Origin: Gelidibacter salicanalis
GTDB lineage: Bacteria > Bacteroidota > Bacteroidia > Flavobacteriales > Flavobacteriaceae
Length of the DNA stretch: 64,000 nucleotides
NCBI RefSeq assembly: GCF_016469035.1
Contig: NZ_JAEHJZ010000004.1
Location: 235,173-299,172 of the forward strand
Direction of reading: 5' to 3'
In this document: positions 46,397-54,931 of the stretch, one piece after another
Layout of the letters: every line of letters begins with the position of its first letter
Position numbering within the stretch: the first letter of the stretch is position 1
Notes under the pieces: model-generated
The model's database searches: none
What the model saw: only the letters and a program-made list of their open reading frames with translations
Told to the model about the DNA's origin: nothing
Position numbers and translations under genes: made by a program

Positions 46397-46434
46397 TTAA
46401 AACCAAACGTTCCACGTGGAACGTTTGGTTTTAA
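46397..46434. terminator. 38-bp perfect palindrome with parS-like core after mnmG
   Basis: The sequence is self-complementary over 38 bases with core CGTTCCACGTGGAACG (46408-46423), starting 9 bases after the mnmG stop. The arms end in TTAAAACCAAA and its complement, so the RNA can fold as a terminator-like hairpin. The core is also the second parS-like site of the window. The remaining ~300 bases before the next gene contain only a short TTCGC/GCGAA hairpin. Confidence 0.7.
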
Positions 46435-46699
46435 TTGTAATATGTTCGCTCAAATGGCGAATAGATATTTGTAAGCCTGACTAAAATCGAAGACAATACT
46501 TTATACTTAGATGGATTGTTTTGCGAAAAAAAAATGGCTTTACAACAGCTGAATTAGGTCAATATAGTATAGGGATCTAATACAACGTGTCTCCGTAGAG
46601 TTAATCATTTATAATTTTAAATGGCATGGGAGTGAAGTAACCAAAAAATTCCTCAGAAGAAGTTGCTGTTAATTGCGACAAAAAATGCTTTCTATTTCT

Positions 46700-46707
46700 T
46701 AAATTTG
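46700..46707 (+). promoter_or_regulatory. Predicted -7 promoter element for the methyltransferase gene
   Basis: TAAATTTG matches TAnnTTTG, 31 bases before the TTG start. Confidence 0.45.
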
Positions 46708-46738
46708 CTTACTTAATTCGCAAATAATAATTTTTATT

Positions 46739-47599
46739 TTGTCAAATTCAATTCATAAAAAAAACTATATAAAAGTAAAAGATCATTCAGTTTCTGGAGA
46801 GCATTTTGACTTGATGATGAATGCTGAATTGGGAATGCTCGAAACTTTTCCAAAGCCTTCTGACGAGCGGTTGCCGGAATATTATAAGAGTGAAGATTAC
46901 ATTTCTCATACAGACGCGAAGCGAAATGTTTTTGAAAAACTATACCACCTCATTAAAGGTGTCGCTTTAAAAAGGAAACTAAAGCTTATTGAGGAGCTTG
47001 TCACCAATTCAAAATCTCTGTTAGACGTTGGGTGTGGTACTGGGGATTTTTTACAAGTTGCTGCAAAAGCTGGATGGACAATTACGGGTATTGAACCAAA
47101 TATTAATGCCCGAGCAATAGCCAATAAAAAGACGCAAAATGCAGTTCATAATGCGGAACGGCTTTTTCAATTTAAGGCCAACACTTATGACGTTATAACC
47201 CTATGGCATGTGTTAGAACATTTGCCTAATCTGGAAGAACATATTTCAACTCTTAAAAATCTTTTAAAGCCAGGGGGTACCCTCATAATTGCCGTTCCAA
47301 ATTATAGAAGTTATGATGCGCAGCTGTACAAAGAATTTTGGGCTGCGTATGATGCACCACGACATCTTTGGCATTTTAGTCAGGATGCTATTAAAAATTT
47401 GTCCATTCGGGCGGATATGAACGTCATCGAAATATTACCCATGAAGTTTGATGCCTTTTACGTGAGCTTGTTGTCTGAAAAATATAAGTCAGGGAAAATG
47501 AATTATCTCAAGGGGTTTTGGAACGGGTGGCGCTCAAATGTTAAGGCACGGAGTTCGGGAGAGTATTCGTCATTGATTTATGTGATAAAGAAAGGCTAA
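46739..47599 (+). CDS. Class I SAM-dependent methyltransferase
   Basis: This 286-residue protein contains a Rossmann methyltransferase core: motif I LLDVGCGTGDFLQ (about 92-104), the acidic loop ITGIEPN, and LWHVLEHLPN as motif II/post-I. The N-terminal ~85 residues (including LMMNAELGMLETFPKPSDER) form a lid-like segment seen in flavobacterial homologues. The substrate is unknown. The best start is TTG at 46739, because the first ATG would delete the conserved HSVSGEHFDL region. Confidence 0.85.
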   Translation: MSNSIHKKNYIKVKDHSVSGEHFDLMMNAELGMLETFPKPSDERLPEYYKSEDYISHTDAKRNVFEKLYHLIKGVALKRKLKLIEELVTNSKSLLDVGCGTGDFLQVAAKAGWTITGIEPNINARAIANKKTQNAVHNAERLFQFKANTYDVITLWHVLEHLPNLEEHISTLKNLLKPGGTLIIAVPNYRSYDAQLYKEFWAAYDAPRHLWHFSQDAIKNLSIRADMNVIEILPMKFDAFYVSLLSEKYKSGKMNYLKGFWNGWRSNVKARSSGEYSSLIYVIKKG

Positions 47600-47783
47600 A
47601 AGCTGTTTGAGACGTTTTTAACGCGTTTTAATGCTTCGTAAGTGTATTGTCATGTAAATTTCGTAAGACTTTTTTAAATCGAGCGGTACGCGTGTGTTTC
47701 TGATTGATATAATTTATACAAAACTTAATTTTTATAATAAAAACCTATACTATATATTTTTGTTAATTTCCCGTTGACTTTAT

Positions 47784-47791
47784 TACATTTG
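47784..47791 (+). promoter_or_regulatory. Predicted -7 promoter element for the OmpH-like gene
   Basis: TACATTTG matches TAnnTTTG, 24 bases before the start codon. A TTG that could serve as the -33 element lies about 20 bases upstream. Confidence 0.5.
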
Positions 47792-47815
47792 CACAAATTC
47801 TAATAAACATAAATA

Positions 47816-48331
47816 ATGAAAAAAGGTTTTATCGCTCTACTAACTTTAGTGATGTTGTCATCATGTCAAGAGCAAACAAAAATTGGATTTGTCGATAACA
47901 GCAAATTGATTAATGATTACCAAAAGAAAAAAGACATTGAAGCAAAGTTCCAAGTAGAAATAGACGCCTTCAATAAAAAAGTTGATAGTATTGGTCAGTC
48001 TTTTCAAGCGCAAGCTGCAGAGATGCAAGCATCAGATCCTAATATGGCTCAAAAAGGCTCCCAAGAGAAATACCAAGCTTTAGCGCAACAATACCAGCGT
48101 TTCCAACAACAATTCCAAATGGAAGAACAACAAATACAAACTAAAAGTCAATCGCAAATAGATACGCTTATTAAACAAGTAAGAACTTTTGTGAAGAATT
48201 TTGGCGAAAAGAACGACTATTCTTATATTTTAGGAAGTAATGAGGCAGGAAGTGTCATGTACGGTGATGAAAGTAAAGACTTGACTAAAGAAATTCTAGA
48301 AGCACTTAATGCGGAAGGTAAGAAAGATTAA
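47816..48331 (+). CDS. OmpH/Skp-like periplasmic chaperone, predicted lipoprotein
   Basis: This 171-residue protein has a lipoprotein signal ending in SSC (Cys17). It then shows the OmpH pattern: a short strand IGFVDNSKLINDYQK, a long Gln-rich helical hairpin (about 40-125), and the returning strand NDYSYILGSNEAGSVMYGDE with the conserved LTKEILEALN end. Skp-like proteins hold outer-membrane proteins during export. The lipid anchor differs from E. coli Skp, which is soluble. It ends at a bidirectional terminator. Confidence 0.85.
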   Translation: MKKGFIALLTLVMLSSCQEQTKIGFVDNSKLINDYQKKKDIEAKFQVEIDAFNKKVDSIGQSFQAQAAEMQASDPNMAQKGSQEKYQALAQQYQRFQQQFQMEEQQIQTKSQSQIDTLIKQVRTFVKNFGEKNDYSYILGSNEAGSVMYGDESKDLTKEILEALNAEGKKD

Positions 48332-48383
48332 GCTACTATTGAAATTTGATGCGATTTGATCGACATCAATCTGCTATATGAAT

Positions 48384-48413
48384 AAAAAAAGCCAGTTTTT
48401 AACTGGCTTTTTT
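48384..48413. terminator. Bidirectional terminator overlapping the holB stop
   Basis: AAAAAGCCAGTT pairs with AACTGGCTTTTT around a three-base loop. It lies after the OmpH-like gene and overlaps the 3' end of holB (stop at 48399-48401). Confidence 0.85.
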
Positions 48414-49553
48414 ATGTAATAATCGCGTCAGTTTGATCGATAAATCCGTTAGGACTATTTTAGAATTACCATTGCGTTCTATATGGTAAATGGCATCTTC
48501 CAATTCTTGGCTGATGTCCATAATATTGCCTTCATGGATGAACGGCGCAAAATTCTCTAGTTTAAAATTCTTTGTTTTCGGCTCCATAAACACCAACGCA
48601 TCGGCATTGTAGTTCATCAAAAGTGCTTGTCTGAAAAAATCCAAACAAAATTGTAAAAACTGTTTTTGTGTTTCGCGACCGGTTTTGGCAATTTGCTCAC
48701 TCCAACTAATTAAATCGTGGATAGCCGTTTTATTGCCCTTTGCTTTAAAAGCACTTCTGATCCAGAATACAAACCATTCTTCAAATTGTAAATCTTCAGA
48801 ATCGTGGTATACTAAATCACAGGCTTTATTGTAGTTGCCATTAGATTGATGGGCTATTTTTGTAGCCGTAGCTTCGTCTAATTGGTAATTTCTTTGCAAT
48901 GCTTCAATAATGACGCCTTCTGCGAGAGGTGGAAAATGTAATACTTGGCAGCGGGACCGTATGGTGCTTATAATTTGCGATTCGTCTTCAGCAATCAAAA
49001 TAAAGACGGTTTTGGCTGGAGGCTCTTCTATTAATTTTAGCAATTTGTTTGCGGCAGAAGTGTTGAGCTTCTCCGCCATCCAGATAAGCATTATTTTATA
49101 CCCACCTTCATAAGATTTAAGTGACAGCGCCTTGACAATATGTAAGGCTTCATCAACACCAATTTGCCCTTGTTTGTTTTCAACTCCTAAGATGCGATAC
49201 CAATCAAAAAGGTTTCCATAGGGTTGCTCTTTAAGCAATTGGCGCCACTCTTCCATAAAATGGTTAGAAACGGGGTGCTTTTTAATCTTATCTGTAGTAG
49301 CCACCGGAAAAGCAAAATGCAAGTCAGGATGTGCAAAGTTTGCAAATTTTAGGTTGCAACTGTCATTACCACCAGTGTTTTCTGATTGCTTATTGCCACA
49401 AAGGATGTATTGGGCGTAGGCCATAGCCATGGCTAAAGTTCCAGAGCCTTCCGGACCCACAAATAACTGTGCATGCGGTATGCGCCCGTTGTCTACACTT
49501 TGGGTCAAATGATTTTTAAGATGATCTTGTCCTAATACGGTACTGAATTGCAT
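48399..49553 (-). CDS. holB: DNA polymerase III delta-prime subunit
   Basis: Delta-prime is part of the clamp-loader that puts the sliding clamp on DNA. The 384-residue protein has a RecA-like AAA+ fold with a degenerate P-loop (VGPEGSGTLAMA, lacking the Lys), as expected for the non-hydrolysing delta-prime. It has Cys residues of a zinc-like insert (YILCG and DSCNL) and the arginine-finger motif STIRSRCQVLHF. The helical C-terminal domain completes it. A TAGTTTTG promoter-like element ends only four bases upstream of the ATG. Confidence 0.9.
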   Translation of the reverse strand: MQFSTVLGQDHLKNHLTQSVDNGRIPHAQLFVGPEGSGTLAMAMAYAQYILCGNKQSENTGGNDSCNLKFANFAHPDLHFAFPVATTDKIKKHPVSNHFMEEWRQLLKEQPYGNLFDWYRILGVENKQGQIGVDEALHIVKALSLKSYEGGYKIMLIWMAEKLNTSAANKLLKLIEEPPAKTVFILIAEDESQIISTIRSRCQVLHFPPLAEGVIIEALQRNYQLDEATATKIAHQSNGNYNKACDLVYHDSEDLQFEEWFVFWIRSAFKAKGNKTAIHDLISWSEQIAKTGRETQKQFLQFCLDFFRQALLMNYNADALVFMEPKTKNFKLENFAPFIHEGNIMDISQELEDAIYHIERNGNSKIVLTDLSIKLTRLLHKKAS

Positions 49554-49557
49554 GGCA

Positions 49558-49565
49558 CAAAACTA
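49558..49565 (-). promoter_or_regulatory. Promoter element abutting holB
   Basis: The minus strand reads TAGTTTTG and its last base is four bases before the holB ATG, so a leaderless or nearly leaderless transcript is predicted. Confidence 0.4.
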
Positions 49566-49639
49566 TGTATTTTTTTCCATAAAAGAAGCTGGAATTCCAT
49601 TTCGTAAACGAATGGATTTTTTATCGTTTTAGAATTAGT

Positions 49640-49647
49640 TACATTTG
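49640..49647 (+). promoter_or_regulatory. Predicted -7 promoter element for pgk
   Basis: TACATTTG matches TAnnTTTG 26 bases before the pgk start codon. Confidence 0.5.
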
Positions 49648-49673
49648 TTTCCATTTTAACAAATTACATAACA

Positions 49674-50861
49674 ATGAAAACCTTAAACAACTTCAATTTT
49701 AAAGATAAAAAAGCACTTATTAGAGTAGATTTTAATGTGCCTTTAGACGATCAATTTAATGTGGCGGATGATACCAGAATTTCAGCAGCTAAACCAACCA
49801 TTATTAAAATTTTGGAAGATGGTGGCAGTTGTATCTTAATGTCACACTTAGGAAGACCAAAAGGTGTTCAGGAGGAATTTTCATTACAACATATTTTAAA
49901 CAATGTGGAAGAGATTATTGGGGTAGAAGCTATTTTTGTATCGGATTGTGTTGGTGAAGAAGCACAGACTGCTGCCAATAATTTACAACCAGGTCAAATC
50001 CTGTTGCTGGAAAATTTAAGATTTTACAAAGAAGAGGAGGCAGGAGATAAAGATTTTGCTGAAAAGTTATCAAAACTTGGAGACATCTATGTCAATGATG
50101 CTTTTGGTACCGCCCATAGAGCACACGCTTCCACTGCTGTTATTGCGCAGTTTTTCCCAGAAAAGAAATGCTTTGGCTATTTGATGGAGCAAGAAATTAA
50201 TAGCATTAAAAAGGTAATGGAGACGGGAGAAAAGCCTGTATTAGCGGTTCTGGGTGGCGCAAAAGTGTCCTCAAAAATTACTATTATTGAGAACATATTA
50301 GATAAGGTGGACCATTTAATCATTGGCGGCGGCATGACGTATACCTTTGTCAAGGCTCAAGGGGGCGCTGTTGGCGATTCGATATGCGAAGATGATAAAA
50401 TGGAATTGGCACTTGAAATTTTAAAACAAGCCGATGCCAAAAACGTAAAAATTCATCTTCCGGTAGATGTTGTGGCTGCAGATGACTTTAGCAATGATGC
50501 CAACACGCAAATTGTTAAAGTGGATCAGATACCAGAAGGGTGGCAAGGTTTGGATGCGGGTCCAGAATCTATCAAAATTTTTCACGATGTGGTCCAACAA
50601 TGCAAAACCATTTTATGGAACGGACCTTTAGGCGTTTTTGAAATGGAAAATTTTGCTAAGGGTACTATTGAACTTGGAAATTCAATTGCCAAAGCTACCA
50701 AAAATGGCGCGTTTTCTTTAGTAGGTGGGGGCGACTCAGTTGCTGCCGTTAAAGAATTCGGTTTTGAAGATAAAGTAAGCTATGTGAGCACAGGGGGCGG
50801 TGCCATGTTAGAAAGTTTAGAAGGCAAAACACTCCCAGGAATTGCAGCCATATTAGAATAA
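49674..50861 (+). CDS. pgk: Phosphoglycerate kinase
   Basis: Pgk transfers phosphate between 1,3-bisphosphoglycerate and ADP in glycolysis. The substrate-binding RVDFNVPL (about 17-24) and SHLGRPKG, and the nucleotide-binding GGAKVSSKI and [17 protein letters not shown], are intact. At 395 residues it is full length. It is monocistronic, followed by a long inverted repeat. Confidence 0.97.
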   Translation: MKTLNNFNFKDKKALIRVDFNVPLDDQFNVADDTRISAAKPTIIKILEDGGSCILMSHLGRPKGVQEEFSLQHILNNVEEIIGVEAIFVSDCVGEEAQTAANNLQPGQILLLENLRFYKEEEAGDKDFAEKLSKLGDIYVNDAFGTAHRAHASTAVIAQFFPEKKCFGYLMEQEINSIKKVMETGEKPVLAVLGGAKVSSKITIIENILDKVDHLIIGGGMTYTFVKAQGGAVGDSICEDDKMELALEILKQADAKNVKIHLPVDVVAADDFSNDANTQIVKVDQIPEGWQGLDAGPESIKIFHDVVQQCKTILWNGPLGVFEMENFAKGTIELGNSIAKATKNGAFSLVGGGDSVAAVKEFGFEDKVSYVSTGGGAMLESLEGKTLPGIAAILE

Positions 50862-50886
50862 TAGTATATTCTCCATAATGTATAGC

Positions 50887-50970
50887 AAAATGATGGTATA
50901 GACCACAAGTAGTATTTATCCGATGAAACGCATTGGTTTGTGTTAAATTGTTGTTTTATACCATCATTTT
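50887..50970. repeat. 14-bp perfect inverted repeat with 56-base spacer after pgk
   Basis: AAAATGATGGTATA (50887-50900) and its exact complement (50957-50970) bracket 56 bases between pgk and the transglycosylase gene. It may be a large stem-loop in the pgk 3' region or a small MITE-like remnant. No T-run follows, so it is not a standard terminator. Confidence 0.6.
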
Positions 50971-51026
50971 AAATATTATTGTACGATTTTTATCTACAAA
51001 TCGTTGATTTATAAAATACCATACCA

Positions 51027-52604
51027 ATGAACCAAAAAATAGTATCTCTAACTTTTGGCGCCTTATGTGTATGTGGCCTTAGCTTTTCTCAAGTTCAAAA
51101 GCTAAAAAAGGACACTGACCTAGCACCAAATAAAACTGTTTCAGTTCAAATGGATTCCATTAGTGATGGAAAAAACTTGGCCGTGAAGGAGATAGAACCC
51201 GTTGCTGATTCTTTACAATCTACCAAGATTGAAGATTTGCTGATAGCTTCTGAAATTGACCAAAAATGGCTTGATGAGCTTTATGGAAACGAATTGTTTG
51301 ACAGTATTTATGAATCTGTTACGGATTTAAAATATGACGCTGTTGATTATCCTGAGTTGCCTACTGATACATTAAAAGTCCGACTTAAAAAATTAAGCGC
51401 TAGGACCCCTTTTAATATTGAATATAATGAGTCGTTAGAAAGTGTTATCAAATCGTATTTGAAGCATAGACGTCACTCTATGGAACGTTTAATGTCCTTA
51501 AGTGAGTATTACTTCCCTTTATTTGAAAAGGAATTGGACAACTATAATATTCCTTTGGAGATAAAATATTTGGCCATTGTAGAATCGGCTTTAAAACCTA
51601 GGGCAAAATCACGTGTTGGCGCCACCGGATTATGGCAGTTTATGTACGGCACCGGTAAAATGTATGGATTAGATGTAAGCAGTTATGTAGATGAGCGAAG
51701 TGATCCAATTAAATCCACAGAAGCAGCCAGCAAATATTTGGCGAAACTTTACGAGATTTTTGGCGATTGGGATTTGGCTCTTGCCGCCTACAATTCTGGT
51801 CCGGGTAACGTCAGTAAAGCCATCCGTCGTTCTGGAGGTTATGAAAATTATTGGAATATCAGACCTCATTTGCCACGTGAAACAGCAGGGTACCTCCCCG
51901 CCTTTTTAGCCACCATGTACATTTTTGAATATGCTGAAGAGCACGGTTTCAAAAAACATAAACCAAACTTTAGGTATATGGAAACTGATACGATCCACGT
52001 GAAACAGATGATCAGTTTAGATCAAGTGTCCGAATTGTTGGAATTACCAATGGAAGAGCTTCAGTTTTTAAATCCTTCTTATAAATTGGACGTCATTCCT
52101 TTTGTTGAAGGCGAAAACTACACATTAAGATTACCAAAACATGCCGTTGGTAAATTTGTGAATAATGAAACAAGTATTTACGAATATGTTACTAATGAAT
52201 TGAACAAACGTGAAAAACCAATCGTTCAAATTTTAGATTCTAAGTCTAAATCCACCTATAAAGTGCGGTCAGGAGATAATTTAGGTAAAATTGCGCGACA
52301 ATATGGGGTGAGAGTCTCAGATTTAAAAGCTTGGAATGGATTGCGAAGCAACAATCTTAAAATCGGGCAACGCCTTTCGGTTTATAATGCTCAGCCCTCA
52401 AAATCTATAAGTACGGTTGCTAACAATTCTAGTATTAAGAACACTGCTTCCAATGGTTCAAAAACCTATAAAGTGAGGTCTGGAGATTCATTATGGAGCA
52501 TTTCTAAAAAATTTCCTGGCGTTTCCATTCAAAATATCAAAGATTGGAACGATATTAGTGGTGCTAATTTAAAAGTAGGTTCAACACTTAAAATTTCACG
52601 TTAA
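51027..52604 (+). CDS. MltD-like lytic transglycosylase with two LysM domains
   Basis: This 525-residue secreted enzyme cleaves peptidoglycan glycan strands. After a signal peptide (about 1-22) and a ~100-residue linker comes the SLT domain, whose catalytic Glu is in AIVESALKPRAKS (Glu186) with ATGLWQFM and AAYNSGPGNVSKAI downstream. Two LysM modules follow at about 410-453 and 478-523 (TYKVRSGDNLGKIA and TYKVRSGDSLWSIS). The DUF4837 gene follows after 25 bases in the same operon. Two parS-like words lie inside the coding region. Confidence 0.93.
   Translation: MNQKIVSLTFGALCVCGLSFSQVQKLKKDTDLAPNKTVSVQMDSISDGKNLAVKEIEPVADSLQSTKIEDLLIASEIDQKWLDELYGNELFDSIYESVTDLKYDAVDYPELPTDTLKVRLKKLSARTPFNIEYNESLESVIKSYLKHRRHSMERLMSLSEYYFPLFEKELDNYNIPLEIKYLAIVESALKPRAKSRVGATGLWQFMYGTGKMYGLDVSSYVDERSDPIKSTEAASKYLAKLYEIFGDWDLALAAYNSGPGNVSKAIRRSGGYENYWNIRPHLPRETAGYLPAFLATMYIFEYAEEHGFKKHKPNFRYMETDTIHVKQMISLDQVSELLELPMEELQFLNPSYKLDVIPFVEGENYTLRLPKHAVGKFVNNETSIYEYVTNELNKREKPIVQILDSKSKSTYKVRSGDNLGKIARQYGVRVSDLKAWNGLRSNNLKIGQRLSVYNAQPSKSISTVANNSSIKNTASNGSKTYKVRSGDSLWSISKKFPGVSIQNIKDWNDISGANLKVGSTLKISR
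51869..52006. promoter_or_regulatory. Two degenerate parS-like words inside the transglycosylase gene
   Basis: TTTGCCACGTGAAACA (51869-51884) and CGATCCACGTGAAACA (51991-52006) each match 14 of 16 positions of TGTTCCACGTGAAACA, with intact CCACGTGAAACA halves. They lie in codons for ordinary residues, so coincidence is possible. Confidence 0.25.
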
Positions 52605-52629
52605 GTGTTTTCATCTTAAAAACGACACC

Positions 52630-53601
52630 ATGAAAATTATTTACGCTCTTGCCTTTTCTTTACTCCTGTTCACTTCCTGCAACAATGGTAAAGGCCAACG
52701 AATTATTTCAGGATCTAATGGAAACATTAATAGCCTGTTAATAGTGGTCGACAATTTATTGTGGGAAGATAGCGTAGGTGAAACCATCAGAGATGTTGTG
52801 GCTGCATCAGTGCCAGAATTGACTCAATCTGAGCCCCTATTTTCACTAAGTCAAATGCCTCCAACTGTATTTGATGGATTTGCCACAAAGAGTAGAACCA
52901 TTCTTAAAATTGAAAAGGGAGGGCCCGCAGGTATGGTCATTAAACATGATGTCTATGCAAGACCTCAAACTGTAGTGGTTATTTCTGGTAAAACCGACCA
53001 GGAAATCAGTGAGCAACTCATAAATAATGGCGATGAAATTATTGCCGCCTTTAAAAAGGAAGAGCTAAAAGAGAATCAACGCCGCATTAAAATTTCATTG
53101 GTAGACGACAAACCACTACAAGAAACGTTGGGTGTCAAATTGAATTTCCAAACCGCCTATAGAATAGCCAAACAAGATAACGATTTCTTTTGGATTCGAA
53201 AAGATCTTCCTACAGGTACCATGGATATTTTGGTATATGAGGTGCCATTGAACACTATAAAGAATGGAGATAGTACTATTGTGGATATTGTGAGAATGAG
53301 AGATTCCATCGGAAAAGTCCATATTCCAGGGCCTGTAGAGGGCTCTTATATGATTACTGAAGAATCTTACACGCCCTATATGAATGAGACGAAGCTTGAT
53401 GGCAAATTGACCTATGAAACCAAAGGTATTTGGGACGTTAAGAACGCTTTCATGTCTGGACCATTTATCAATTATGCTATTGAAGATGTTGCGAATGATC
53501 GTTATGTGGTGATAGAAGGTTACGTTTTTGCGCCATCGGTTGAAAAACGAAATAATATCTTTGAGCTCGAGGCCATCATAAAATCCATCAGAATTCTATA
53601 A
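52630..53601 (+). CDS. DUF4837 family lipoprotein
   Basis: This 323-residue protein has a lipoprotein signal (LLLFTSC, Cys17) and then the DUF4837 pattern, including LLIVVDNLLWEDSVGETIRD and EPLFSLSQMPP. The family is found in Bacteroidota and has no known role. Its position directly after a cell-wall hydrolase and before tatA and an M23 peptidase suggests a part in envelope maintenance, which is inference. A terminator follows. Confidence 0.85.
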   Translation: MKIIYALAFSLLLFTSCNNGKGQRIISGSNGNINSLLIVVDNLLWEDSVGETIRDVVAASVPELTQSEPLFSLSQMPPTVFDGFATKSRTILKIEKGGPAGMVIKHDVYARPQTVVVISGKTDQEISEQLINNGDEIIAAFKKEELKENQRRIKISLVDDKPLQETLGVKLNFQTAYRIAKQDNDFFWIRKDLPTGTMDILVYEVPLNTIKNGDSTIVDIVRMRDSIGKVHIPGPVEGSYMITEESYTPYMNETKLDGKLTYETKGIWDVKNAFMSGPFINYAIEDVANDRYVVIEGYVFAPSVEKRNNIFELEAIIKSIRIL

Positions 53602-53694
53602 ACAAAAAGAAAGTGTCTCCATTCTTCCTAAATCCTTTTAAGAATGGAGTATTTTAAGGGCACTCCCATACGGGGAGTCTGCGAAGGGATCTAA

Positions 53695-53730
53695 AAAAAG
53701 CCGTTTCATATAGTATTGAAAAGGCTTTTT
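53695..53730. terminator. Bidirectional terminator after the DUF4837 gene
   Basis: AAAAAGCC pairs with GGCTTTTT, extended by TTTCA/TGAAA inside, and is flanked by A and T runs between convergent genes. Confidence 0.8.
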
Positions 53731-53756
53731 GTTGTTTTTATAAGCTAAAAGGGCAA

Positions 53757-53951
53757 TTAGCGATTTTTATCTGTAGATGTGTTTGGTTCATCTCCATCTT
53801 CTTTGCTGGCATCTTTAAATTCTTTGATCCCGCTTCCCAAACCTCTCATCAGTTCTGGAATTTTCTTTCCACCAAATAGCAATAATACCAATACAACTAC
53901 AACTACTATTTGCCATGCTCCAATTGCTAAAAAAATACTTGCTGTTATCAT
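53757..53951 (-). CDS. tatA: Twin-arginine translocase subunit TatA/E
   Basis: This 64-residue protein has the TatA layout: a short N-terminal membrane helix ([20 protein letters not shown], about 13-32), a hinge at [10 protein letters not shown], an amphipathic helix ([14 protein letters not shown]), and an acidic tail. TatA forms the variable-size pore for folded proteins. tatC is not in the window. It is on the opposite strand to its neighbours. Confidence 0.93.
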   Translation of the reverse strand: MITASIFLAIGAWQIVVVVVLVLLLFGGKKIPELMRGLGSGIKEFKDASKEDGDEPNTSTDKNR

Positions 53952-54050
53952 AACATTTAATTTGAACTACAAATTTAATAATTAAACTTCAAATTAAACG
54001 TTAAAAACAAACTTTAGATGAAAGACCTAAAAGATTGCTTTAATTTTATT

Positions 54051-54058
54051 TAATTTTG
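54051..54058 (+). promoter_or_regulatory. Promoter element abutting the M23 peptidase gene
   Basis: TAATTTTG matches TAnnTTTG and ends six bases before the preferred ATG at 54065, predicting a leaderless transcript. Confidence 0.4.
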
Positions 54059-54064
54059 TTGCGC

Positions 54065-54931
54065 ATGACAACTAGAAAAAAAGAGAAGAAATTCGCAAGG
54101 AAATTACTTCATAAGTACCGTTTGGTCGTGCTTAATGAAGATACATTTGAAGAACGGTTCGCTATTAAACTGACCCGGTTAAACGTGTTTGTTATTGTCT
54201 CCTTGTCTACTATTTTATTAGTGGCAGCAACCACCTTTTTAATTGCATTTACACCGCTTAGGGAGTTTATACCGGGATATTCTTCAGCAAAATTAAAAAA
54301 GCAAGCTACAGAGCTTAGTTTTAAGACAGACTCTTTACAACAGATTATTGATGTAAACGATAAATATTTCAATTCTATAAAACGTGTGTTAACTGGTGAT
54401 GTTAAAACTGTAGATTTTAACAAGGACTCTATTTTAAACGCTGCCAATGAAGAAATTGCACAAATATCTGTAAAACCAACCAAGCAAGATTCGTTGTTGC
54501 GAGACAAAGTAGACAAAGAAGATAAGTACAATCTTTTTGAATCGGCTATCTCTGCTTCCAATTTTGTGTTGTTTCCTCCAGTAAACGGGACTATTTCAGA
54601 AGGTTATAATGTAAAGGAAAAACATTATGCGGTAGATATTATCGTCGCTAAAAATACGCCTGTAAAAGCCACTGCCGATGGCACAGTGATTTTCGCAGAA
54701 TGGACTACTGAAACAGGCTATGTGGTCATTATTGAGCACAGTTATGAATTGATCTCCGTGTATAAACACAATGCCTCTATAACCCAAGAGCAAGGCGATA
54801 TCGTTAAGGCAGGAGAAGTCATTGCAATGGCCGGAAATAGTGGCGAATATACCACAGGACCACATTTGCATTTTGAATTATGGAGTAAAGGCTATCCCAT
54901 CAATCCAACTAATTTTATAGATTTTAAATAA
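54065..54931 (+). CDS. M23 family metallopeptidase (membrane-anchored)
   Basis: This 288-residue protein (ATG at 54065; the frame opens three codons earlier at a TTG) has a basic N-terminus, one membrane helix (about 44-65), a helical linker, and a C-terminal LytM domain. Zinc ligands are His and Asp of HYAVD and the HLH of GPHLHFEL. It is likely to act on peptidoglycan cross-links or to activate other hydrolases. Its stop overlaps the start of the GH3 gene by one base (TAATG), so the genes are coupled. Confidence 0.92.
   Translation: MTTRKKEKKFARKLLHKYRLVVLNEDTFEERFAIKLTRLNVFVIVSLSTILLVAATTFLIAFTPLREFIPGYSSAKLKKQATELSFKTDSLQQIIDVNDKYFNSIKRVLTGDVKTVDFNKDSILNAANEEIAQISVKPTKQDSLLRDKVDKEDKYNLFESAISASNFVLFPPVNGTISEGYNVKEKHYAVDIIVAKNTPVKATADGTVIFAEWTTETGYVVIIEHSYELISVYKHNASITQEQGDIVKAGEVIAMAGNSGEYTTGPHLHFELWSKGYPINPTNFIDFK

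Noticed and set aside
48399-49553. Degenerate Walker A in holB taken as a sign of inactivation
   Set aside because: Delta-prime subunits commonly lack a functional P-loop lysine, while the SRC arginine-finger motif is intact.
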